From JBOFWL01 sp051653605 (GTDB lineage: Bacteria; Spirochaetota; Brevinematia; Brevinematales; Brevinemataceae), in contig JBOFWL010000096.1 in NCBI GenBank assembly GCA_051653605.1, positions 1-5,277 of the forward strand: a DNA stretch of 5,277 nucleotides. Reading direction: 5' to 3'. Positions 1-5,277 of the stretch are shown in pieces (the stretch's first letter is position 1; the number at the start of each line of letters is the position of its first letter). The notes below the pieces were generated by a model. That model saw only the letters and a program-made list of their open reading frames with translations. It was not told the origin of the DNA and did not search any database. The position numbers and the translations under genes were made by a program.

Positions 1-993
1 GAAAATGAGTACATAGACCTTACCAGAAATTTGGGAGGGTGTTTTATTGATTTACTCGGGGGAGAATTTATCATTAATGTGCTAGAACCAAAGCTATGGG
101 ATGAAAACGGAAGCCTCGAAGATGCAGAGGCACCGGAAACTTTTCGGAAATCAACGAGATTAAGCCAGCACATATCCTTTTTAAAAGACTTTTTCAAAAG
201 CTATAAGGAGTTTGATGACCGTCAGCTGGATACGATAGAAATCATGCTGATGAAGCTATACGAAAAATGGAACATCACAGACCATACGGATTATTCTAAA
301 CGAAATCCAAAGGATTATCCTGTGTTATCCGATCTTTATGAAATGATGGAAACAGAGTATAAAACCTATGACAGTAAAAAGAAACCGTTGTATACCGCAG
401 AACTTCTGCAGGATATCTGCTTAATGCTTCACTCCATGTGCAGAGGGGCAGAATCTAAATTTTTTAATGGACACACCAATATCACAGATAATCATTTCCT
501 GACATTTGGCGTAAAGGGACTGCTACAGTCCAGCAAAAGTGTTCGTAATGCAATGCTTTTCAATATACTTTCCTATCTCTCTAATGAGCTGTTATCAAAA
601 GGTCATTCGGCTGCAAGCATTGACGAATTTTATCTGTTTTTGACAAATTTAACTGCGGTTGAATACATTCGCAATTTTATGAAGCGTGTACGTAAAAAGG
701 ACAGTGCGGTAATTTTGGCGAGCCAGAATTTAGAAGATTTTAATATTGATGGAATCAGAGAGTATACAAAGCCGCTGTTTTCCATACCGACACATTCCTT
801 CCTCTTTCATGCAGGATACATTGATGCAAGATTTTATATTGATACACTCCAGCTGGAGCAAAGTGAATATCAATTAATCCGTTATCCTCAAAGAGGGGTG
901 TGTCTCTATCGATGTGGAAACGAACGCTATAATCTTATGGTTCATGCACCAGACTATAAAGCAAGACTGTTTGGAAGTGCCGGAGGAAGATAA
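1..993 (+). CDS. VirB4-like conjugative transfer ATPase, C-terminal part (5' truncated by window edge)
   Basis: This is the C-terminal 330 residues of a VirB4-type ATPase, which energises substrate movement and assembly of the type IV secretion channel at the inner face of the membrane. The frame is open from base 1 and the first residues (ENEYIDLTRN, then LGG) continue naturally, so the gene begins upstream; the TTG at 31 is not a convincing start. Visible family hallmarks are the EYIDLTRNLGG stretch followed by an 'INVLEP' segment, a Walker B-like hydrophobic-Asp-Glu (SIDEF, Asp-Glu at bases 622-627), and the following ASQNLEDF motif (SQN at 721-729), typical of the VirB4/TraG-like RecA fold. 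The Walker A loop must lie upstream of the window. The sequence resembles the CD1110-type VirB4 of clostridial conjugative elements (from memory). The stop TAA is six bases before the amidoligase start, and the GGAGG for that gene lies inside this coding end, so the two are probably translationally coupled. No damage is visible in this part. Confidence 0.9.
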   Translation, partial: ENEYIDLTRNLGGCFIDLLGGEFIINVLEPKLWDENGSLEDAEAPETFRKSTRLSQHISFLKDFFKSYKEFDDRQLDTIEIMLMKLYEKWNITDHTDYSKRNPKDYPVLSDLYEMMETEYKTYDSKKKPLYTAELLQDICLMLHSMCRGAESKFFNGHTNITDNHFLTFGVKGLLQSSKSVRNAMLFNILSYLSNELLSKGHSAASIDEFYLFLTNLTAVEYIRNFMKRVRKKDSAVILASQNLEDFNIDGIREYTKPLFSIPTHSFLFHAGYIDARFYIDTLQLEQSEYQLIRYPQRGVCLYRCGNERYNLMVHAPDYKARLFGSAGGR

Positions 994-999
994 ACGCCT

Positions 1000-1986
1000 A
1001 TGGATATGCGGAAACAAAATTTCGGAATCGAATTGGAAATGACCGGAATCAGCAGAAAAAAGGCGGCTGAAGTGATTGCTGGATATTTAAACAGTCATGC
1101 GGAATACGTGGGAGGATATTATGAAAAATGGAAGATAAGGGATGCCCTTTTAAGAGATTGGACCGTTATGTTTGACAGCAGTATAGCGGCAGTAAATTCA
1201 CATGGAGGAGCAGCCGATTCTGATTATAAGGTGGAGGTGGTCAGTCCTATCTGTCAGTATGAAGACATTCCCTATTTACAGCAAATGGTAATAAGATTAA
1301 AGGAAAGTGGTGCGGTTGTGGGAGAACGGTGCGGTATTCATATTCATATCAATGCAGCACCGTATGATGCTAAAAGCCTGCGGAATATTACCAATATTAT
1401 GGCAAGCAAAGAAGATTTAATTTATAAGGCACTACAGGTAACGGTAGAGCGTGAAAGAAGGTATTGCCATAAGGTAGATGAAAATTTTTTAGAAAACTTA
1501 AACAACAAAAAACCAAAATCCATTGAGGCGGTAAAACAAATCTGGTATGAAGGGGAAGATGGGAGTGATGAGCACTACCATGACAGCAGATATCACTGCT
1601 TAAATCTACATAGTGTTTTCTCCAAGGGAACCGTAGAGTTTCGCCTGTTTAACGGAACCATGAACGAGAATAAAATCAGAGCCTACGTTCAGTTCTGCCT
1701 CGCAATCAGCCAGCAGGCACTTACGCAGAATTGTGCCAGCAGAGCGAAAACCCATAGCAGTAATGAAAAATACACCTTCCGGACATGGCTTTTACGCCTT
1801 GGTATGATAGGGGATGAATTTAAGGAAACGAGAAAAATATTGTTAGAGCATTTAGAAGGGGGTATTGCCTGGAAAAATCCGGAACAGGCAGAAAAACAAA
1901 AAGAAAGACTGCGCCAAAAAAGTGCAGAGCAACAGCAGATACAGGAGGAAACCGCAGGAAGCTGCGGTTTTTCTATGCATATGTAA
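1000..1986 (+). CDS. Amidoligase family protein (COOH-NH2 ligase, glutamine synthetase/GCS-like fold)
   Basis: This is a 328-residue predicted ATP-dependent carboxylate-amine ligase. Family members join an amino group to a carboxylate; the substrate here is unknown. Visible motifs in order are FGIELEM (residues 8-14, with metal/ATP-site acidic residues E11 and E13), a W-T-V-x-x-D-S segment (54-60), KVEVVSP (77-83), CGIHIHIN (111-118, the His-x-His motif), RYHCLNLHS (197-205) and TVEFRLFNGT (211-220, the Arg expected to contact ATP phosphate). The main motifs are all intact, so it is probably active. Residues about 290-328 form a charged, Gln/Lys/Glu-rich tail ending in GSCGFSMHM; the last part is encoded by a terminator-like hairpin. 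The start at 1000 is preceded by GGAGG (982-986), a rather long 13-base spacing; ATG at 1006 is an alternative but lies even farther from it. It lies between VirB4 and the cyclotransferase, an arrangement reported for mobile elements of Firmicutes. The family is secure; the biological role is inference. Confidence 0.88.
   Translation: MDMRKQNFGIELEMTGISRKKAAEVIAGYLNSHAEYVGGYYEKWKIRDALLRDWTVMFDSSIAAVNSHGGAADSDYKVEVVSPICQYEDIPYLQQMVIRLKESGAVVGERCGIHIHINAAPYDAKSLRNITNIMASKEDLIYKALQVTVERERRYCHKVDENFLENLNNKKPKSIEAVKQIWYEGEDGSDEHYHDSRYHCLNLHSVFSKGTVEFRLFNGTMNENKIRAYVQFCLAISQQALTQNCASRAKTHSSNEKYTFRTWLLRLGMIGDEFKETRKILLEHLEGGIAWKNPEQAEKQKERLRQKSAEQQQIQEETAGSCGFSMHM
1949..1972 (+). terminator. Intrinsic-terminator-like hairpin inside the amidoligase 3' end
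   Basis: AAACCGCAG (1949-1957) and CTGCGGTTT (1962-1970) are perfect reverse complements separated by the four-base loop GAAG. The right arm runs straight into a T tract (TTTTT, 1968-1972). This is the architecture of a Rho-independent terminator reading in the + direction. It lies entirely within the amidoligase coding sequence, ending about a dozen bases before its stop codon and about 25 bases before the cyclotransferase start. Translating ribosomes close behind the polymerase would open the stem, so it may act as a polarity or attenuation point rather than as a full stop. The T tract is short and is followed by C, so efficiency may be partial. The structure is seen in the sequence; its activity is inferred. 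Confidence 0.6.
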
Positions 1987-1997
1987 AGGAGAAAAGT

Positions 1998-2567
1998 ATG
2001 GAAAAAAGAAAATATTATATAGCCTATGGTTCTAACCTTCATATAGGACAGATGAAAAATCGCTGTCCTACCGCAAAGATTGCCGGAACCGGAATATTAA
2101 AAGATTTTGAACTGATATTTCGGGGGAATCCATATAGTGCAGTAGCAACTATTCAGCCAAAAGAAGGTGGAGAAGTTCCGGTTGCCATTTGGGAAATCGG
2201 GAAAAAGGATGAAAAAAACTTAGACACCTATGAAGGCTATCCCACTTTTTATGGAAAAGAAGATTTGGCAGGAGTGATTGGAAATGAAAAAGAAAATATG
2301 ATGGTTTATATTATGCAGAAAGGCTTTGAAGCTGGGGTTCCAAGCAACCGGTATTACAATACCATAAAAGAAGGCTACTTATCTTTCGGATTTGATTTGT
2401 CGGTACTAGATGGTGCGGTGGAATTATCAGAAAAAAGTATGATAAGAAATCATTATGAAGCTAATATTGTTGCTTCTATTCCGGAGGAAGGCATTGAAAT
2501 TTATGCAGAAAAGAAGGAAGTGACGCAGGAAAGCATAGCCTCCATTTTTCGATTCGAGGGAATGTAG
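1998..2567 (+). CDS. Gamma-glutamylcyclotransferase family protein (AIG2-like)
   Basis: This is a 189-residue protein of the GGCT/AIG2-like fold, whose members release 5-oxoproline from gamma-glutamyl amides or act on related gamma-glutamyl-amine adducts. The signature YGSNL lies at residues 10-14 (substrate-binding loop). The conserved LDTYEGYPTFYGK segment (75-87) carries the expected catalytic glutamate at E79. A RYYNTIKEGY segment (118-127) matches the helical end of the fold. Residues about 140-189 go beyond the minimal domain and are not recognised. The start is well supported by AAGGAG (1986-1991) six bases before the ATG. It follows the amidoligase by 11 bases and its stop TAG abuts the ATG of the next gene, so all three are likely co-translated. 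Pairing of an amidoligase with this family suggests that one makes and the other resolves gamma-glutamyl-type linkages, but the true substrate cannot be read from the sequence. Confidence 0.88.
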   Translation: MEKRKYYIAYGSNLHIGQMKNRCPTAKIAGTGILKDFELIFRGNPYSAVATIQPKEGGEVPVAIWEIGKKDEKNLDTYEGYPTFYGKEDLAGVIGNEKENMMVYIMQKGFEAGVPSNRYYNTIKEGYLSFGFDLSVLDGAVELSEKSMIRNHYEANIVASIPEEGIEIYAEKKEVTQESIASIFRFEGM

Positions 2568-3650
2568 ATGGCAGCTCCGATCATTATATCAAAAGTAGTA
2601 AAAGCCGCCACAGTTCTTTTGACCGATAAAAGAAGCTATACAGCCATAGCATCCGTAGTAGGAGCAATACTTGTGCCTTTTATTTTGGGATTTATACTGG
2701 TAATCAACATTGCATCTGCCGGTGCACAGCACAATAAATCAGCTGTTAATTACTGTTTTCGGGGAGGAAATTCTGCTTTTCTGCCGGAAGATTACAGAGG
2801 GTATATTAAAACCATGCAGGAGTGCTTTGTCGGATTGGATGTAGAACTGAGTATACTTTCTCCCATGTGTGAGGATGGAGAATTGGATGAGATAATGATC
2901 AAATCCTTTTACTATGCAAACTATTTTGGCAAGGAACATCTGACAATGGAACAGATGTGGTATCAGAAATTTGCGGAATGTTTTGTTCGTTTTGAAGAAC
3001 GCACCAGAATGCGGGTGGATGAGGACGGCACCGAATGGGAAGAAACCTATACGGCAGCAATTCCTATTAAGAACATGATGGAGGTCTGCCGCAAGCTGGA
3101 ACGGGAAATGAATGGCAGTATCACAGATGAAGTCAAGGGAAATGCCTTAAATGTATACAGTCAGGTAACATACGGAAACAGCTATTTGCTGGAAAGTGAC
3201 AGAACCGATGAATGGGAAGGGTGGGAACAGCGTACCTATCAGGAATTTTATGATGTTCCATACGGCGAAAATGGAAACAGGGCAGTATCAGCCGCTTTGC
3301 AAAGACTGGGGCATCCCTATTCACAAAAACTGCGGGGCAAAGGAAATTATACGGACTGCAGTTATTTGACCATGTGGAGCTACAGACAGACAGGAATACA
3401 TATCCCTGGTACTGCGGCAGAGCAGGCAAGATACTGTGTGGATAATAAGCGGACGATTGCAAAAGAAAATTTGCAGCCGGGCGATTTGGTATTTTGGAGC
3501 CACAAACCAAATGGAAGATACTTAAATATAACTCACGTAGGTATTTATGCAGGAGAGGGAAAAGTAATTGATGCCTCCTCATCAAAAGGCATGGTGGTGT
3601 ACCGGAATCTCTTTGATGCAGATAAACAGGTATTATATGGAAGACCATAA
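2568..3650 (+). CDS. Membrane-anchored NlpC/P60 peptidoglycan endopeptidase of conjugative element (CD1108-like)
   Basis: This 360-residue protein has three parts. Residues about 24-50 form one strong membrane segment (a signal anchor with no obvious cleavage site). Residues about 55-205 form an element-specific region resembling the N-terminal part of the CD1108-type mobile-element proteins (from memory). Residues about 235-360 form an NlpC/P60 cysteine peptidase domain. The catalytic Cys is C264 in YTDCSYLTMWSY, the His is H323 in ITHVGIYAG, and the third polar position twelve residues later is D335 in VIDASSS, rather than the more common His. LQPGDLVFW (302-310) is the usual beta strand before the His motif. 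Such enzymes cut the gamma-D-glutamyl bond to the diamino acid in stem peptides. Here it probably opens the wall for the mating channel, acting outside the membrane. There is no recognisable lysozyme domain, unlike the Tn916 Orf14/CwlT type. The ATG directly follows the preceding TAG, with GAGGG (2556-2560) as ribosome binding site. Confidence 0.88.
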   Translation: MAAPIIISKVVKAATVLLTDKRSYTAIASVVGAILVPFILGFILVINIASAGAQHNKSAVNYCFRGGNSAFLPEDYRGYIKTMQECFVGLDVELSILSPMCEDGELDEIMIKSFYYANYFGKEHLTMEQMWYQKFAECFVRFEERTRMRVDEDGTEWEETYTAAIPIKNMMEVCRKLEREMNGSITDEVKGNALNVYSQVTYGNSYLLESDRTDEWEGWEQRTYQEFYDVPYGENGNRAVSAALQRLGHPYSQKLRGKGNYTDCSYLTMWSYRQTGIHIPGTAAEQARYCVDNKRTIAKENLQPGDLVFWSHKPNGRYLNITHVGIYAGEGKVIDASSSKGMVVYRNLFDADKQVLYGRP

Positions 3651-3662
3651 AGGGAGGATGAC

Positions 3663-4079
3663 ATGGAGAAAAAAAGCAGAGCAGTTTTTTCAAGAAAAGA
3701 AACGGAAATACCGGCAAGAGAATTTGTGGTAGAGAAAATAATTACCTTGCCGCAGGAAGCATATCAGTATTTCTGCAAAAATCTTATGAAGGAATATGAC
3801 TTTATTCGGGAAAATGTAAATCTCATGGAATGTAAAGAAAATGTGTATCATTGCCTTTTGGTAATGGGAGCGGGTACAAAAGAAGGTGTTCTTGTAGAAA
3901 GTGAAGGCGCAGCATATGCCAGATATACCTCTTTTTTGCCGGATGCTTCTGTATTTGCGAATGAACTGATAGCGTCCGTGGAAATCAAGCAAAAACAGCA
4001 GTCTTCAGAAGAAAAATCTGTGAATGATAGTTCAGATATAGACATTTCAACAGAAAATATAGCAATACAGTTAGGATAA
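3663..4079 (+). CDS. Small conserved mobile-element protein of unknown function (possibly DUF6329-type)
   Basis: This is a 138-residue soluble protein with no membrane segment or signal peptide. Residues about 20-100 look like a compact folded domain. It contains a helix-like EAYQYFCKNLMKEYDFI (32-48), then VYHCLLVMGAG (61-71) and the distinctive GVLVESEGAAYARYTSFLP (75-93). From memory this arrangement fits an uncharacterised domain family (DUF6329) found in clostridial conjugative elements, but I am not certain of the number. The last 30 or so residues are a Ser/Asp/Glu/Gln-rich flexible tail. The start is supported by AGGGAGG (3651-3657) five bases upstream, and it follows the peptidase gene by 12 bases, so it is part of the same operon. 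No catalytic motif is evident; I assign no function. An accessory or regulatory role in transfer is possible from context only. Confidence 0.75.
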   Translation: MEKKSRAVFSRKETEIPAREFVVEKIITLPQEAYQYFCKNLMKEYDFIRENVNLMECKENVYHCLLVMGAGTKEGVLVESEGAAYARYTSFLPDASVFANELIASVEIKQKQQSSEEKSVNDSSDIDISTENIAIQLG

Positions 4080-4096
4080 AACGAGGAGAGAATCAG

Positions 4097-4504
4097 ATGG
4101 AAAAAGAAATTAAACTTAGTTATCCGGAACTAAAAGTGATGGCATTAAATTATTTTTTAAGCAAAAAAGAGAGTTCTGCTGAACAGGAATTAAAAGAACA
4201 ACTTGAGAAACTATATGAAAAAACGGTTCCGGCTCAGGCAAGAGAACTGTTAGAGAATGGTTTGGGGGAGCAGCTTGCATCAGAACCGACAGAGGAAGGA
4301 CAGCAGCCGTCAGAAGATGAGAGCCAAAGAGAGAATGGAAATCAAACCAGAGGAAGTAGCCAAAGAGGAAGAACTACTCTCAGGTCTAGAAGAACACAGC
4401 CAAATGAGGAACAATCTGTCTCAGAAGCTGTAAATGCGGAGCAGGCAGATGAAAATCAGGTACAGGATGAAGCACAGGAACAGACAATGCAGATGGGAAT
4501 GTAG
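4097..4504 (+). CDS. Small mobile-element protein with conserved N-terminus and disordered charged tail (possibly DUF6103-type)
   Basis: This is a 135-residue protein in two parts. Residues 1-50 are a conserved-looking unit: a short strand (KEIKLSYPEL), a helix (VMALNYFLSKKE), then a second helix with the motif ELKEQLEKLYEKTVPAQARE. The strand-helix-helix order resembles ribbon-helix-helix DNA-binding proteins, and from memory the region matches the uncharacterised DUF6103 family of clostridial conjugative elements. Residues about 60-135 are low-complexity, rich in Glu, Gln, Ser and Asn, with an isolated basic patch (RGSSQRGRTTLRSRRT, 85-100) between acidic stretches. They are probably disordered and could bind nucleic acid or a partner. 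The ribosome binding site GAGGAGAG (4083-4090) is six bases before the ATG, and the gene follows its neighbour by 17 bases. A DNA-binding accessory role is inference only. Confidence 0.75.
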   Translation: MEKEIKLSYPELKVMALNYFLSKKESSAEQELKEQLEKLYEKTVPAQARELLENGLGEQLASEPTEEGQQPSEDESQRENGNQTRGSSQRGRTTLRSRRTQPNEEQSVSEAVNAEQADENQVQDEAQEQTMQMGM

Positions 4505-4511
4505 GAGGATA
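4504..4511 (+). repeat. Left copy of 8-bp direct repeat GGAGGATA
   Basis: This copy overlaps the last base of the upstream stop codon (TAG, 4502-4504) and reads as a Shine-Dalgarno sequence with no proper downstream start of its own. An identical copy lies at 4579-4586. It is consistent with being the original ribosome binding site of the downstream gene, separated from it by the palindromic element. Because GGAGG is common in this genome, chance recurrence cannot be excluded. Confidence 0.5.
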
Positions 4512-4578
4512 GTGTGAAATCAGAGATTTCACACGGCAAATTTGTGCTTATGCTCAAATTCGCAGATTTTACAAGAAT
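4512..4578. repeat. Compact palindromic element (REP/MITE-like) inserted between two operon genes
   Basis: This segment fills most of the only sizeable intergenic gap. It contains a perfect 10-bp hairpin, GTGTGAAATC (4512-4521) with GATTTCACAC (4525-4534) around the loop AGA. It then has a 12-base imperfect hairpin, GCAAATTTGTGC (4536-4547) with GCTCAAATTCGC (4552-4563) around TTAT, with two mismatches. Finally, GATTTTAC (4565-4572) can pair with GTGAAATC of the first arm (one G-U), so the ends of the unit are also complementary. There is no T tract, so it is not an ordinary terminator. The 8-bp sequence GGAGGATA occurs directly on both sides (4504-4511 and 4579-4586), like a target-site duplication. 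The arrangement fits a small non-autonomous palindromic element, of the sort dispersed through Lachnospiraceae genomes. It encodes no transposase. Confidence 0.55.
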
Positions 4579-4586
4579 GGAGGATA
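4579..4586 (+). promoter_or_regulatory. Ribosome binding site of the DUF5688-type gene; right copy of direct repeat GGAGGATA
   Basis: GGAGG (4579-4583) lies four bases before the ATG at 4588 and decides that start. It is identical over eight bases to 4504-4511 on the far side of the palindromic element. The element insertion therefore appears to have left the downstream gene with an intact ribosome binding site. Confidence 0.65.
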
Positions 4587-4587
4587 T

Positions 4588-5277
4588 ATGGATATTAATC
4601 AAACAATTGAATACGTAAAAGAGAATATTTTAAAATATATGCCGGAGGAATTCAAGGATCATGAGGTGAAAATAGAAGAAATATCGAAAAATAATAATGT
4701 AAAACTTTGGGGACTGTTCATTCGGGGTGACGAAAAAGTTGTGCCAACCATGTATATCGGAGAAGAACTGTACCGGATTCACTATCGGACAGACAAAGAA
4801 AATATTGTGAAAGAAATAGCAGAAAAATATTTGGATGCCGTAAATCAGAGTAATACAGTAGCACAAAGAAAAATCACCTTTGATGACTGGAAAACAAAGG
4901 TATATCCTTGTGTCATTAATGCAGAAAAAAATGCGGAGATGTTGAAAGCGGTACCGCATGAGTGCAGAGAAGATCTTGCAATTATTTACCGGATGGAGGT
5001 AGAAATTGGAGCGGAACAAAAGGGAAGTATTGTTATTAATAATGAAATATTAAAGGATATAGAAATTGGGCATGAGACTCTGAAGAAAAATGCTTGGGAT
5101 AATATTCAAGTATTAAATCCGCCGGAACTTCAGTCCATGGAAGCGATAATGTTTAACATGGCAACAGGGGAAAAATTTCCGGAGAATGAAAATAGCCTGC
5201 AGAATGCTTCTATGCTTGTTTTAGGAAGTGCCGACAAAATACAAGGTGCAGTGTATATGTTTGATAATAAAATGTTG
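4588..5277 (+). CDS. DUF5688-type protein, N-terminal part (3' truncated by window edge)
   Basis: The frame is open from ATG 4588 to the window end (230 codons, no stop). Recognisable family features are an N-terminal helix (TIEYVKENIL), a TMYIGEELYRIHYRTDKENIV-like stretch near residues 54-74, then DDWKTKVYPCVINAEKNAEML (about 99-119), the VPHECREDLAIIYRMEVE region (122-139), GSIVINNEILKDIEI (146-160) and NPPELQSMEAIMF (177-189), followed by the start of a strand region MLVLGSADKIQGAVYMF. These match, from memory, the DUF5688 proteins common in Clostridia, often in mobile elements, with no known biochemical role. There is no signal or membrane segment, so it is probably cytoplasmic. The family usually runs only a little further past the last motif seen, so most of it is present. 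The start is fixed by GGAGG four bases upstream. It is separated from the preceding gene by the palindromic element, so its expression could differ from the rest of the operon. Confidence 0.82.
   Translation, partial: MDINQTIEYVKENILKYMPEEFKDHEVKIEEISKNNNVKLWGLFIRGDEKVVPTMYIGEELYRIHYRTDKENIVKEIAEKYLDAVNQSNTVAQRKITFDDWKTKVYPCVINAEKNAEMLKAVPHECREDLAIIYRMEVEIGAEQKGSIVINNEILKDIEIGHETLKKNAWDNIQVLNPPELQSMEAIMFNMATGEKFPENENSLQNASMLVLGSADKIQGAVYMFDNKML

Noticed and set aside
31..33. TTG as the start of a 320-residue protein.
   Set aside because: The frame is open from base 1 and the preceding residues (EYIDLTRN) belong to a conserved VirB4 stretch, so this is the interior of a larger gene.
1689..2042. 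A minus-strand open frame of 117 codons across the amidoligase-cyclotransferase junction.
   Set aside because: It is opposite two genes with intact motifs, and its Cys/Ser/Phe-rich product has no recognisable domain.
3133..3717. A long minus-strand open frame of 194 codons opposite the peptidase gene.
   Set aside because: It is antisense to a well supported NlpC/P60 gene, has no ribosome binding site and gives a Cys/His/Pro/Phe-rich product typical of reversed coding DNA.
4335..4436. A 33-codon frame (+1 relative to the gene) inside the tail of the 135-residue protein starting MEIKPEEVAKEEELL, which looked like a possible frameshifted continuation.
   Set aside because: The main frame stays open to a natural stop with a normal hydrophilic tail, and Glu/Lys-rich readings are expected in any frame of purine-rich DNA. 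There is no ribosome binding site evidence for a separate gene.
4514..4618. A 34-codon frame starting at GTG 4514 with GGAGG five bases upstream (VKSEISHGK...), running through the palindromic element into the next gene.
   Set aside because: Most of it is the palindrome read as codons, and it overlaps the better supported start at 4588. The upstream GGAGG is explained by the direct repeat. A leader peptide cannot be excluded but has no independent support.
4630..5019. A minus-strand open frame of 129 codons opposite the DUF5688-type gene.
   Set aside because: It is antisense to a recognised family, and its Phe/Tyr/Ile/Cys-rich translation looks like complement of A-rich coding sequence.

Overview
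The window looks like part of the transfer module of an integrative conjugative element (a CTn/Tn916-superfamily type element) from a low-GC Firmicute, most likely a gut Clostridia/Lachnospiraceae member. The reasons are the A/T-rich, purine-rich coding strand, strong GGAGG-type ribosome binding sites in front of most genes, tight head-to-tail packing of seven genes on one strand, and proteins that resemble conserved conjugative-element families of this group: a VirB4-like ATPase, a CD1108-like membrane-anchored NlpC/P60 protein and a DUF5688-type protein. Family names are from memory of characteristic sequence, not from a search.

Layout, all on the + strand. (1) 1-993: C-terminal part of the VirB4-like ATPase, running in from the left edge. 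(2) 1000-1986: amidoligase of the glutamine synthetase/gamma-glutamylcysteine synthetase-like fold, with an intrinsic-terminator-like hairpin inside its last codons. (3) 1998-2567: gamma-glutamylcyclotransferase (AIG2-like). (4) 2568-3650: membrane-anchored NlpC/P60 peptidase. (5) 3663-4079: small conserved element protein of unknown function. (6) 4097-4504: small protein with a conserved N-terminus and a low-complexity charged tail. (7) 4588-5277: N-terminal part of a DUF5688-type protein, running off the right edge. No internal promoter is evident. Intergenic gaps are 0 to 18 bases except for 83 bases between (6) and (7). That gap holds a compact palindromic element whose edges carry an 8-bp direct repeat made of a ribosome binding site.

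How they may work together: VirB4 powers the mating channel, and the NlpC/P60 protein probably opens peptidoglycan locally for channel assembly. The ligase and cyclotransferase sit directly between these two conserved transfer genes. One makes amide/peptide-type bonds on carboxyl groups and the other resolves gamma-glutamyl bonds. NlpC/P60 enzymes cleave the gamma-D-glutamyl bond of stem peptides, so a shared chemistry on gamma-glutamyl peptide linkages at the cell wall is an attractive but unproven reading. The two most distinctive DNA-level observations are the terminator-like hairpin overlapping the amidoligase 3' end and the palindromic insertion at 4512-4578.
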